From positions 1-64,000 of the forward strand of contig NZ_JACZCR010000024.1 in the NCBI RefSeq assembly GCF_014904735.1: 64,000 nt of DNA. The letters are read 5' to 3'. This document shows positions 16,745-24,946 of this stretch, piece after piece; within the stretch, counting starts at the first letter, position 1; each line of letters starts with the position of its first letter. This stretch comes from Microbulbifer hainanensis (GTDB taxonomy: Bacteria > Pseudomonadota > Gammaproteobacteria > Pseudomonadales > Cellvibrionaceae). The translations under genes and the position numbers were made by a program. The notes beneath the pieces are model-generated. The model worked only from the letters and a program-made list of their open reading frames with translations, did not search any database and was not told the origin of the DNA.

Positions 16745-16786
16745 TATACAAAAAAGGCCACCCAATGGGTGGCCTTTTTTGTATAT
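16745..16786. terminator. Bidirectional terminator between tRNA-like element and tRNA-Arg
   Basis: GGCCACCC (16756-16763) pairs with GGGTGGCC (16767-16774), flanked by A6 on the left and T6 on the right, and the symmetry extends into ATATAC/GTATAT. It serves transcripts from both sides. Confidence 0.9.
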
Positions 16787-16862
16787 GGCCCGCCCCAGAG
16801 GATTCGAACCTCTGACCTTTGCCTCCGGAGGGCAACGCTCTATCCAGCTGAGCTAGGGGCGG
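16786..16862 (-). tRNA. tRNA-Arg (anticodon CCG)
   Basis: Read on the minus strand, the acceptor CCGCCCC (from 16862) pairs with GGGGCGG, followed by G and an encoded CCA ending at 16786. The D-arm AGCTCAGCTGGATAGAGC is canonical. The anticodon stem TTGCC/GGCAA encloses the loop CTCCGGA, giving CCG, which reads CGG. The T-arm AGAGG-TTCGAAT-CCTCT is perfect. The length is 77 bases. Confidence 0.96.
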
Positions 16863-16953
16863 ATCGCGGTCTGGGTTAACCAGTGCGGGACGCGGATTAT
16901 ACAGAAGGGGCAGGGTGCGGGGAAGCGGATTGCGGGGTCGTTGGGCACTGCCC

Positions 16954-16982
16954 TTCGCAGCGGGCGGTTCAATGACTATAAT
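16954..16982 (+). promoter_or_regulatory. Candidate sigma-70 promoter for the cytochrome gene
   Basis: A perfect TATAAT at 16977-16982 has TTCGCA at 16954-16959 with a 17-bp spacer. It lies 76 bases before the cytochrome start codon and reads the same way. Confidence 0.6.
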
Positions 16983-17058
16983 GCCCCGCTGGTAGAGGTG
17001 TGCGGCATTGAGCCGGAAGTCTACGGGCTGCGAGGGAGCGGCCATTAGGGGGAATTTA

Positions 17059-17481
17059 ATGAAAGCGATTTTGAGTATTGTGGCGGCTCTGGCCGTTGGT
17101 GCGGCCGCTGCAGTGGCGCAGTCGCCGTCTGTGGACAAGGAAATTGCCGACCGCATTGCGGCGGTTGACGGCACCTGCATGCAGGGCGAAGAGTGCGCGG
17201 CAGCGCCGCCCGCAGCTACGGCATCGGCCGGTGGCGGTGCGCGATCTGGTGAAGATGTGTACAAGGCGCACTGCTTCGCCTGTCACGCTACTGGCGCAGC
17301 CGGTTCACCCAAGTTCGGCGATGCCGGCGCTTGGGCCCCGCGGATTGCCCAGGGCATGGACACCCTGTACAGCCACGCGCTGAATGGTATCCGCGCCATG
17401 CCGCCGCGCGGCCTGTGTACCGAGTGTAGCGATGACGAAGTGAAGGCCGCCGTGGATTACATGACGTCCAACAGCAAGTAA
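17059..17481 (+). CDS. Cytochrome c5-like periplasmic monoheme cytochrome
   Basis: A 140-residue exported cytochrome. The ATG at 17059 has AGGGGGAA 6 bases upstream and gives a signal peptide ending near AVAQS. The heme site is CFACH at 72-76, with M114 in AMPPRG as the likely sixth ligand. The extra cysteines in GLCTECSDDE (120 and 123) are the disulfide pair typical of the c5 family. A second cysteine pair, C40 and C46, lies in an N-terminal linker that is not usual for c5. It probably shuttles electrons in the periplasm between respiratory complexes. The partners are unknown. It is a single-gene transcript between a clear promoter and a strong terminator. Confidence 0.88.
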   Translation: MKAILSIVAALAVGAAAAVAQSPSVDKEIADRIAAVDGTCMQGEECAAAPPAATASAGGGARSGEDVYKAHCFACHATGAAGSPKFGDAGAWAPRIAQGMDTLYSHALNGIRAMPPRGLCTECSDDEVKAAVDYMTSNSK

Positions 17482-17502
17482 GCGACTACTTACTTCGTTT
17501 GC

Positions 17503-17533
17503 AAAAAAGGCCGCTCATTGAGCGGCCTTTTTT
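17503..17533 (+). terminator. Terminator after the cytochrome gene
   Basis: GGCCGCTC (17509-17516) pairs with GAGCGGCC (17520-17527), followed by T6 and preceded by A6. It is strong and symmetric. Confidence 0.92.
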
Positions 17534-17731
17534 GTCTGTGCGTACTGGGCGGGCGGGGGAACAGCTCGGTCTGTCTGACACCACAGCTTTCAGTGAAGCC
17601 AGAGCGTTTATAAAATAAACAGCTTGCTGGTGTAATAGGTTGTAATTTTCCTTTGTATTCAATCCCTTGGAATATCAGTACCATTTCTTCTGCATCTTTA
17701 GATAATAAATTTCAATAAGAAGAGAATCAGA

Positions 17732-20458
17732 ATGAACTTGGGGAAAATTTTCCAATTGGGCTTTTTTTCGCTTTTTCTGGCTGCCTGTGGTGGTGGAGGC
17801 GGCGGGGGCAGTGATTCAGGAGGTGGGAATTCTGGAGGGACTAGCAACACTCCTCCGTCAGCAGATGCCGGCTCCGATTATTCCCTTGTCTCTTCTGCTT
17901 CGATTGAGTTGAACGGCAACGGGTCGTCAGACAGTGATGGCACCATCACACAATACATGTGGAAGCAGGTCTCCGGCCCCCAGCAACTGACAATTGATAA
18001 CGCCACCAATGGTCTGGCAACGGCCACTGTAGAGCCATTCTACATGGGTGAGCAGGAATATGTCTTTGAGGTTGAAGTAACGGATGACGATGGGGCGATC
18101 GACACTGATACCGTCACCATCATACTGTTGCCTGTCGCGGTAGCGCCGTCGGCCTCCGCAGGCCCTGACCGGGAGATTGCGGTCTCGGAGCGTGTTGATC
18201 TCGATGGTAGCGGTTCCAGCGACCTGAATGACGACATCATCAGCTACGCGTGGAAGCAGATCAGCGGGCCTGCGGTAAGTATCGAATACAGTGACCAGAG
18301 CGTTGCCTATTTTACCGCCCCGGATGCCGAGAGCAGTGTCACGATGGAATTAACCGTGACGGATTCAGCAGGGAATACAGCTACAGATACGGTTACTTAC
18401 ACCGCCGTTCAAGTTGCTGTGATACTGGACTTCCCGCCTACGGACCAGACCGTTTTCTATGGCAAAACACTTGACCTGAAAGGGCGTGTCCAAGCGCCTT
18501 CGCTGGATCAGCGCAGCTTGGTTGTCGCCTTCGATGGAACTTATGTTAACGGAGCCATCGCTGCCAACGGCACTTGGAGTGCAGCCATACCATTTACCGG
18601 GCGAAGCGTTGGTAAATACCCGATGCGAGTGGAGTTGAGCTCTGCTAACCCGAATGACGGAAGAGTCTACAGCGCGTCAACTTCAGTTGACTACCATCCA
18701 CTACTTAATAATTTTCGCACCACCGAATATAAAAATGGGAAGTTGCTGGCCCTCAGTGGAGGGAACACTGAGGGACTGAAACTATTTGAAATTGACAGTG
18801 CTACGGATACTTTGGATGTCCTGTATGAAAACACTGATATTTCCAATCAGCTGGGTAGTGTTACCTATGATCCAGGCACAGACACGGTATATTTCATTGA
18901 AGCCGTTCTTAATGTTGTTATGGCGATCGATCTGGGCTCCAAAACGCTGTCGACCATCAGTGGCGACGGTATTGGCAGTGGCCCGAGCTTTTCACAACTG
19001 GTTTCCAGCAATATTGAGATAGCACCAGATTCGAGTGTGCTGCATGTTTTCGACAGCGCATTGCAAGCGCTGATCGAGGTCAATATCGCTGACGGTAACA
19101 GAAGTGTGCTTTCGCAGGGCGGCACCGTTGGTGCGGGCACCGGTTTTGAGAATGCCTATCTCTCGGTCACGGACTTCGCTAACGGCAAAGCGTATGTCTA
19201 CGACGACAGATCCCCTGACTATATTTACCGCGTGGACCTGGAAACTGGGGACAGGGTCGTAATGCCCAATTCTGTCGGCCCAACAATGAATCTAGCCAAG
19301 GCAATGTGGCTTGATAAAAGCAATGGAAAGCTGTTAATCACCGGTCTCGTCATTGGTGAGACCGATAATGTAATTGTGGAAGTGGATGTCGAAACTGGGG
19401 ACAAGCGGGCACTGCCCATTGTGTCTGGAGACGTCAAATTCCTTTCTCCAATCGATATTTTCCGAGTAGCTGGGGACACCGATTATACGCTGACGGACAG
19501 TGATTCCTATGATGCCTGGAATGCGGTATTTCAGGTCGCTCCGGATACGGGTGCTCGAACACAGGTCTTCAGGGATGAAGTCGGGATTGGCAACATCCCT
19601 CGGGATCTGATGGGCTTGGCCGTGGATTTTGATAATCGAATTGCCTATGCAGCGGATTACCGTGCCGACAGTGTATTGGCGATCAATATGGACAATGGCG
19701 ATAGAACATTTGTTTACGGCAGCGGTGTAGGCTCCGGGCCGGCATTAAACAATCCCAGCAGGCTGGCTTACGACAAGCTGACGAAAAAGCTGTATGTATG
19801 GTCTGTCGATGGTGGGAATATTGTAAAAATCGACCCTGATACATCAGTCGGCACTGCGTTTCTGTCCGGAGCAGATGATTCCAGTATTAATAACATAGCC
19901 TCGTTGCAGATTGATAGTGCACGTGGTTTGCTCTACTACTCCCGCTTCCATGACGGAGCGATTTACCAAGTTGACGTCGATTCGAAGGAAATATCTGTGG
20001 TAACGGGAAGTGCGCGGGGTGATGGGAATCTTATGGAGTCCGTCCCGGCGATATCCCTTGCCCCCGGCGGAGAGAAGCTGTTCGCCTCAAATGATTCGGC
20101 GTCGGGTCTGGACTCGCTCGTTGCCATCGATGTCGCTACCGGCGATCGGACAGTCGTCGTTGACTCCAATGATATTTACGTGAGTTACCAGGGGTGGTTA
20201 GGGCAACTGTCCCGGGTCTCTCCTGACGGAAATATCTACGCCGCGAATAACGGCCGTGTTTACGCTATCGACACTTCAAGTGGCGACTGGTTGATGAAAT
20301 CCGGCGATCTGTCGATTGGTGACGGCCTTGAGTTATTCGGGGTCTATGGCCTGGATTTGGATGAGGAGCGGGACATTCTCTATCTGGTTACCGGGCGCTA
20401 TGACAGCCTCATGGCAATCGAACCGGACAGCGGTGATCGTGTGACCGTATCCAGGTGA
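17732..20458 (+). CDS. Large lipoprotein with two PKD-like domains and a beta-propeller
   Basis: A 908-residue surface or periplasmic lipoprotein. The signal ends in the lipobox LAAC (C19), followed by a flexible poly-glycine/serine linker. Two similar PKD/REJ-like domains occupy about 40-133 and 134-228; both start near SADAGSD or SASAGPD and contain GSSDxDxxIxxYxWKQxSGP. A third beta-domain covers about 229-320. From about 330 to the end, repeated units of the form VxxIDxxTGDRxV suggest a YWTD/SMP-30-like beta-propeller. Such proteins bind partner proteins or glycans; the ligand is unknown. The gene is less GC-rich than its neighbours and its upstream region is AT-rich, so it may be acquired. 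No partner gene is visible. Confidence 0.75.
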   Translation: MNLGKIFQLGFFSLFLAACGGGGGGGSDSGGGNSGGTSNTPPSADAGSDYSLVSSASIELNGNGSSDSDGTITQYMWKQVSGPQQLTIDNATNGLATATVEPFYMGEQEYVFEVEVTDDDGAIDTDTVTIILLPVAVAPSASAGPDREIAVSERVDLDGSGSSDLNDDIISYAWKQISGPAVSIEYSDQSVAYFTAPDAESSVTMELTVTDSAGNTATDTVTYTAVQVAVILDFPPTDQTVFYGKTLDLKGRVQAPSLDQRSLVVAFDGTYVNGAIAANGTWSAAIPFTGRSVGKYPMRVELSSANPNDGRVYSASTSVDYHPLLNNFRTTEYKNGKLLALSGGNTEGLKLFEIDSATDTLDVLYENTDISNQLGSVTYDPGTDTVYFIEAVLNVVMAIDLGSKTLSTISGDGIGSGPSFSQLVSSNIEIAPDSSVLHVFDSALQALIEVNIADGNRSVLSQGGTVGAGTGFENAYLSVTDFANGKAYVYDDRSPDYIYRVDLETGDRVVMPNSVGPTMNLAKAMWLDKSNGKLLITGLVIGETDNVIVEVDVETGDKRALPIVSGDVKFLSPIDIFRVAGDTDYTLTDSDSYDAWNAVFQVAPDTGARTQVFRDEVGIGNIPRDLMGLAVDFDNRIAYAADYRADSVLAINMDNGDRTFVYGSGVGSGPALNNPSRLAYDKLTKKLYVWSVDGGNIVKIDPDTSVGTAFLSGADDSSINNIASLQIDSARGLLYYSRFHDGAIYQVDVDSKEISVVTGSARGDGNLMESVPAISLAPGGEKLFASNDSASGLDSLVAIDVATGDRTVVVDSNDIYVSYQGWLGQLSRVSPDGNIYAANNGRVYAIDTSSGDWLMKSGDLSIGDGLELFGVYGLDLDEERDILYLVTGRYDSLMAIEPDSGDRVTVSR

Positions 20459-20465
20459 TTTTGCT

Positions 20466-20487
20466 GGCGCCTTTGTTTAAAGGCGCC
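20466..20487. other. Hairpin between convergent genes
   Basis: GGCGCCTTT (20466-20474) pairs with AAAGGCGCC (20479-20487). It fills the 29-base gap between the convergent lipoprotein and rep genes. No T-run follows on either strand, so it is probably a weak bidirectional terminator. Confidence 0.55.
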
Positions 20488-22521
20488 TCAATCAAACATA
20501 CTCAGCAGTGACCCCAGCATCTCCTCGCCCTTGGCCTGGTTCTGCTCCGGGGTGGCTTGGCCGAAGCCTTCCAGTTCCACGTCCTCTTCCGGCAGTTCGT
20601 CGAGGAAGCGGCTGGGGGTGGTGTCCTGGTTCTCGCCGAACATCTTGCGCTTGCCGGCCAGGGTCATGGTCAGGGTGCGCTGGGCGCGGGTGATGCCCAC
20701 GTAGGTGAGTCGGCGCTCCTCCTCGATATTGTCGTCCTCGATGCTGTTGCGGTGCGGCAGCAGGTTTTCCTCCATGCCGATCATGAACACATGGGGGAAC
20801 TCCAGGCCCTTGGCCGCATGCAGGGTCATCAGGCTGACCTTGTCGGTGGCCTCTTCCTCTTCCTGACGGTCGAGCATGTCACGCAGGATCAACTTGGAGA
20901 TGGCCTGTTCCAGGCGCACGTCCTGCTCCAGCTCGTCGTCGGTGCCCTCCATGGTCTTGTTGAGACTTTCAAGAAGCCAGTAGACGTTCTCCATGCGCTT
21001 TTCGGCCACCTTCTCGCTACTGGCGTTCTGTGACAGCCAGCCGGCGTAGTCGATGTCTTCGAGCATTTCTCTTAGCGCGGCGTCCGGGCTGTTGTCGCGG
21101 CAGTTGCGCTGCACGCCTTCCAGCCACAGGGCGAAGCGGTTCAGGCGTTCGTAGCCCTGTTCGTTGATGTGCTCCTTGAAGCCGATCTCGGAACAGGCGT
21201 TGAACATTGAGATCTCGCGGCCCTTGGCGTAGTTGCCCAGCGCCTCCAGCGTGCTGGTGCCGATCTGCCGGCGCGGGGTGTTGATGATGCGCAGGAAGGC
21301 GTTGTCGTCGTCCGGGTTCACCAGCAGGCGCAGATAGGCCATGACGTCCTTGATCTCGGCGCGGGCAAAAAAGCTGGTGCCGCCGGACATCTGGTAGGGG
21401 ATCTGGTTTTCCTGCAGCTTCATTTCGATGAGGCGCGCCTGGTGGTTGCCGCGGTAGAGCACGGCGAAGTCCATGAACTTGCAGCCGCGGCGGCTCTTCT
21501 GCAGGAAAATCTCATTGGCGACCCGCTCAGCTTCCTCGTTTTCATTGGTCACCTTGAGCACGCGGATCTCCTCGCCGAGGCCGCGGTCGGACCACAGCGC
21601 CTTGTCGAACTCGTGCGGGTTATGGGCGATCAGGTGGTTAGCCACCTTGAGGATGCGACTGGTAGAGCGATAGTTCTGCTCCAGCTTGATCAGGCGCAGG
21701 CTGGGGAAGTCCTGCTTGAGCAGGCTCATGTTTTCCGGGCGCGCGCCGCGCCAGGCGTAGATCGACTGGTCATCGTCGCCCACCACGGTGAGGCCACCGC
21801 GGCCGCCCACCAGCAGTTTCACCAGCAGGTACTGGGAGTTGTTGGTGTCCTGGTATTCGTCCACCAGCAGGTAGCGGATCTTCTTGCGCCAGCGCTGCAG
21901 CAGTTCCAGGTCCTGTTCGAACAGCTGTACCGGCAGCAGGATCAGGTCGTCGAAATCCACGGAGTTGTACGCCTTGAGGGCGTCGCAGTAGCGCCCGTAG
22001 GCCACCGCGATGGCCTGCTCCCCGGGGCTCTGGGCCTGTTCCAGGGCCTGGCGCGGGGTGAGCATGTCGTTCTTCCAGTTGGAGATCTGGTTCTGCACCC
22101 GGTCCAGCAGGTCGGTGTCCAGGTCGCCGTCGCGCAGCATCAGCTCCTTGATCAGGCCGCGGGCGTCCTCGGCATCGAATATGGAGAAGCCGGGCTTGAA
22201 GCCGGCGGCGCGGTACTCCTTGCGCAGGATATTCAGCCCGAGGTTGTGGAAGGTGGACACGGTCAGGCCGTGGGCGGCCTTGGACTTCTTGCCGTCCGGC
22301 TCCTTGATCAGCTTGCCGACCCGCTCCTTCATCTCCCGCGCGGCCTTGTTGGTGAACGTCAACGCGGCGATATTGCGCGCCTGATAGCCGCACTCCTCGA
22401 TCAGGTAGGCGATCTTGCGCGTGATCACGCTAGTCTTGCCGGAGCCGGCACCGGCCAGTACCAGGCAGGGGCCGTCGATATACTTCACCGCCTCCGCCTG
22501 GCGGGGATTCAGCTTGGTCAT
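20488..22521 (-). CDS. rep: ATP-dependent DNA helicase Rep
   Basis: A 677-residue UvrD/Rep-type SF1A helicase, which unwinds DNA 3' to 5' and clears proteins ahead of the replication fork. Walker A AGAGSGKTS lies at residues 23-31, motif II VDEYQDTN near 222, motif III VVGDDDQSIYAWRGA, motif IV LEQNYRST, and motif VI VGITRAQRTL. The N-terminus MTKLNPRQAEAVKYIDGPCL matches Rep rather than UvrD, and the length equals that of E. coli Rep. The C-terminal tail ending LGSLLSMFD is short. It stands alone; the convergent neighbour is a lipoprotein gene. Confidence 0.95.
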   Translation of the reverse strand: MTKLNPRQAEAVKYIDGPCLVLAGAGSGKTSVITRKIAYLIEECGYQARNIAALTFTNKAAREMKERVGKLIKEPDGKKSKAAHGLTVSTFHNLGLNILRKEYRAAGFKPGFSIFDAEDARGLIKELMLRDGDLDTDLLDRVQNQISNWKNDMLTPRQALEQAQSPGEQAIAVAYGRYCDALKAYNSVDFDDLILLPVQLFEQDLELLQRWRKKIRYLLVDEYQDTNNSQYLLVKLLVGGRGGLTVVGDDDQSIYAWRGARPENMSLLKQDFPSLRLIKLEQNYRSTSRILKVANHLIAHNPHEFDKALWSDRGLGEEIRVLKVTNENEEAERVANEIFLQKSRRGCKFMDFAVLYRGNHQARLIEMKLQENQIPYQMSGGTSFFARAEIKDVMAYLRLLVNPDDDNAFLRIINTPRRQIGTSTLEALGNYAKGREISMFNACSEIGFKEHINEQGYERLNRFALWLEGVQRNCRDNSPDAALREMLEDIDYAGWLSQNASSEKVAEKRMENVYWLLESLNKTMEGTDDELEQDVRLEQAISKLILRDMLDRQEEEEATDKVSLMTLHAAKGLEFPHVFMIGMEENLLPHRNSIEDDNIEEERRLTYVGITRAQRTLTMTLAGKRKMFGENQDTTPSRFLDELPEEDVELEGFGQATPEQNQAKGEEMLGSLLSMFD

Positions 22522-22669
22522 TCGGAGCTACATCACAATTCGGGTTTGGGCGGCGATTCTACCAGTCTCGCGGGGAATAACATCCGTGTTGGTGACTGCT
22601 CACACCTGACCGGCACTCCACGGCTAGTCGGGGGCCTCCTGGGGCCGGTCGCTGTGCGCGCCGAAACGT

Positions 22670-22690
22670 AAAAACCCGCGCGGGCGCGGG
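22670..22690 (-). terminator. Terminator after the sugar porter gene
   Basis: On the minus strand, CCCGCG pairs with CGCGGG around a 4-base loop and is followed by T5 (the A-run at 22670-22674), 24 bases after the stop codon at 22714. Confidence 0.8.
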
Positions 22691-22713
22691 CTTTCTCATT
22701 ACCGGGCGGCCAC

Positions 22714-24165
22714 TCAGCTCTGCGGGAGCGGTTGGGCACTGCCGTCTGCGGCCGGTTCTTTTTGCCACAGCGCCTCCATCTCCTCCAGGGTCCTGCCCTT
22801 GGTCTCCGGCAACAGTTTCCAGACCAGGCCCGCCGCCAGCAGTGCCATCAGGCCGTAAATCCAGTAGGCAAAGCCGTGGTGGAAACGCTCCACCAGCGCG
22901 CTGTTGCCGTCCATCACCGGGAAGGTCCAGGACACTAGGTAGTTGGCCAGCCACTGCGCGGCCACGGCCACCGCGAGCGCTTTGCTGCGGATACTGTTGG
23001 GGAATATCTCGGCCAGCAGCACCCAGCACACCGGGCCCCAGGAATAGGCGAAGCAGGCCACGTACAGCAGCATAAATATTAGCGCCACGGTGCCGGTGGC
23101 CTGCAGCGCGAAGCTGGTGCCCAACGCCAGCATTGCCACCGCCATGCCCAGGGCGCCGGAGATCATTAGCGGTTTGCGCCCGAAACGGTCCACCGTCTTG
23201 ATCGCAACCAGCGTGAAGATCACATTGATGGTACCGACCACCACTGTCTGCAGCATGGCCGCATCGGTGCCGGCGCCCATGCTCTTGAAGATCTCCGGTG
23301 CGTAGTAGAGCACCACGTTGATGCCGACAAACTGCTGGAAGGCCGACAGCATGATGCCGATCAGCAGCAGGCCGATGCCGAAAGACAGCAGCTTGCCGCT
23401 GACCTGCTTGGTGGATTGCTCGATCTCGCGCATTGCCGCCTGTGCCGCCTCGGCGCCCTGCAGCCGGGTCAGCGTCGCCAGCGCCTGCTCAGGGCTGCCG
23501 TTCAGCGCCTGCCAGCGCGGGCTTTCCGGTACGCGCAGCAGCAGTACAAAAAACAGCAGCGCCGGAAGCAGTTCGGAGGCGAACATCCAGCGCCAGCCCC
23601 AGGCCTGGTTCCAGCCGCTGTCGCCATGCAGGGCAATGCCGTAGTTGACGAAGTAGACCGCCACGATGCCGCACACAATCGCCATCTGGTTGTAGGACAC
23701 CAGGCGCCCACGGGCCTTGGCCGGGGCAATCTCGGCGATGTACATCGGCGACAGCATCGACGCCATGCCCACACCGATACCGCCGAGAATGCGGTAGAGG
23801 ACGAACTGTTGCAGCGCCGTATAGTCGCCGCCAGGCGCGGCGAAGCCCAGTTCCGGCAGCGCCGAGCCCAGCGCGGACACGCTGAACAGTACCGCGCTCA
23901 GCAGCAGTATGCGGCGGCGACCAAAACGATGGCTCAGGTAGCCGGTGATAGCGCCGCCGACGACACAACCGATCAGCGCGCTGGAGACCACGAAGCCGAG
24001 CAGTGAATTGGCCTCGGCCTCGCCCAGCGCCTGGGGCAGGATGAAGTGGCTCTTCAGCGAGGCGACGGTGCCGGAAATGACCGCGGTGTCGTAGCCGAAC
24101 AGCAGGCCGCCGAGACAGGCGACCAGCGTGAGTAGGCGGATCTGGCCCAGGTTTTCTGCAGTCAT
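22714..24165 (-). CDS. MFS sugar:proton symporter (XylE/GalP-like)
   Basis: A 483-residue major-facilitator sugar porter of the inner membrane. Family signatures are present: GGLLFGYDTAVISGT in TM1, GYLSHRFGRRRILL after TM2, PESPRW before the central loop, VDRFGRKPLM in the second half and PETKGRTLEEME at the C-terminus. The motif QQFVGINVVLYYAPEI in TM7 contains the sugar-binding QQ pair and matches XylE-like porters. AGGAGCC stands 7 bases before the ATG. It lies opposite the ECF sigma gene, so the two share an upstream region. The sugar is probably a hexose or pentose; the sequence does not tell which. Confidence 0.9.
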   Translation of the reverse strand: MTAENLGQIRLLTLVACLGGLLFGYDTAVISGTVASLKSHFILPQALGEAEANSLLGFVVSSALIGCVVGGAITGYLSHRFGRRRILLLSAVLFSVSALGSALPELGFAAPGGDYTALQQFVLYRILGGIGVGMASMLSPMYIAEIAPAKARGRLVSYNQMAIVCGIVAVYFVNYGIALHGDSGWNQAWGWRWMFASELLPALLFFVLLLRVPESPRWQALNGSPEQALATLTRLQGAEAAQAAMREIEQSTKQVSGKLLSFGIGLLLIGIMLSAFQQFVGINVVLYYAPEIFKSMGAGTDAAMLQTVVVGTINVIFTLVAIKTVDRFGRKPLMISGALGMAVAMLALGTSFALQATGTVALIFMLLYVACFAYSWGPVCWVLLAEIFPNSIRSKALAVAVAAQWLANYLVSWTFPVMDGNSALVERFHHGFAYWIYGLMALLAAGLVWKLLPETKGRTLEEMEALWQKEPAADGSAQPLPQS

Positions 24166-24315
24166 GCTGTGGCTCCTGTTATTCTTTTTTATTCACGACC
24201 GGTTCGCGGTGCTTGGGTGTTCAAAGAGTGACCGGAATCTACCCAATTCCACTGGGGGAGAAAAGCGAAAATCCCTGCGACCGAACTTTTTTTGCAAAAG
24301 TATTCGGGCTACTAG

Positions 24316-24330
24316 GGGAAAATCTTTCCC
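24316..24330. promoter_or_regulatory. Palindrome GGGAAA-ATC-TTTCCC upstream of the ECF sigma gene
   Basis: A perfect 6-3-6 inverted repeat lies 52 bases before the sigma-factor start, in the 217-base divergent region with the sugar porter gene. It is a candidate operator for either gene. Confidence 0.45.
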
Positions 24331-24382
24331 GGGTCGTCTACCTGCGTGCAACGATAATAATTTCAAGAATCAGAGCGGTTTT

Positions 24383-24946
24383 ATGGCGAATGATGAGACT
24401 CTGGCGGATCTCTTTATGAGGGCCCGCGGCAGTCTGGCGCGGCTGGTATCCAGCATCGCGCCGCCAAAGGAGATCGAGGACATCGTCCAGGAGACTTATG
24501 TCCGCGTCTGCCAGGCGGCCCGGCGGGATGCGATCGAGCAGCCTCGCTCCTTTATGCTGCGCACGGCGCGCAATCTGGCGCTCGACTATGTCAAGCGTGC
24601 GGAGTCGCGGCTGACGGTGAGCATCGAGGAAGAGCTCGACCTGGGTATGGACCTGAGTCCTGCGACTGACCGGACCTTCGAGATAGTTGCCAGTCATGAG
24701 GAGTTCGCACATTTCTGCGAGGCAGTGCGGCAGTTGCCGATCCAGTGCCGCCGCGCGTTTGTGCTGAAAAAGGTCTATGGCTATTCGCAGCGGGAGATCG
24801 CCCGCGAGCTGAATATCAGTGAGAGTACGGTGGAAAAGCATATCGCCACAGGAATCAAGCGCTGCACCCTGTTTATGCTGCAGCGGCGCAACAGTAGCAC
24901 TCCGGAAGCAGCGGCCTCGCCGGCGCACAGCGGGAGGTGCTCATGA
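24383..24946 (+). CDS. ECF sigma factor, FecI-like
   Basis: A 187-residue extracytoplasmic-function sigma factor. Region 2 covers about residues 8-75, with EIEDIVQETYVRVCQA and the -10 binding part RSFMLRTARNLALDYVKR. Region 4 covers about 108-170, with LPIQCRRAFVLKKVYGYSQREIARELNISESTVEKH, the -35 recognition helix. The ATG at 24383 is chosen because it matches the family N-terminus; an upstream extension to 24128 is unlike any sigma factor. Its stop codon overlaps the fecR start (ATGA). The set with FecR and a TonB receptor carrying an STN domain defines cell-surface signalling: substrate at the receptor releases the sigma factor, which then transcribes the receptor operon. Confidence 0.92.
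   Translation: MANDETLADLFMRARGSLARLVSSIAPPKEIEDIVQETYVRVCQAARRDAIEQPRSFMLRTARNLALDYVKRAESRLTVSIEEELDLGMDLSPATDRTFEIVASHEEFAHFCEAVRQLPIQCRRAFVLKKVYGYSQREIARELNISESTVEKHIATGIKRCTLFMLQRRNSSTPEAAASPAHSGRCS

Noticed and set aside
16588-16815. 75-codon frame over the tRNA-like element and terminator
   Set aside because: It overlaps a terminator and the tRNA-Arg 3' end, and resembles the false frames often called over tRNA-linked repeats.
24317-24338. GGAAAA...CGTC upstream of the sigma gene as an autoregulatory ECF promoter
   Set aside because: The spacer is only 12 bases, too short for the 16-17 expected of this class.
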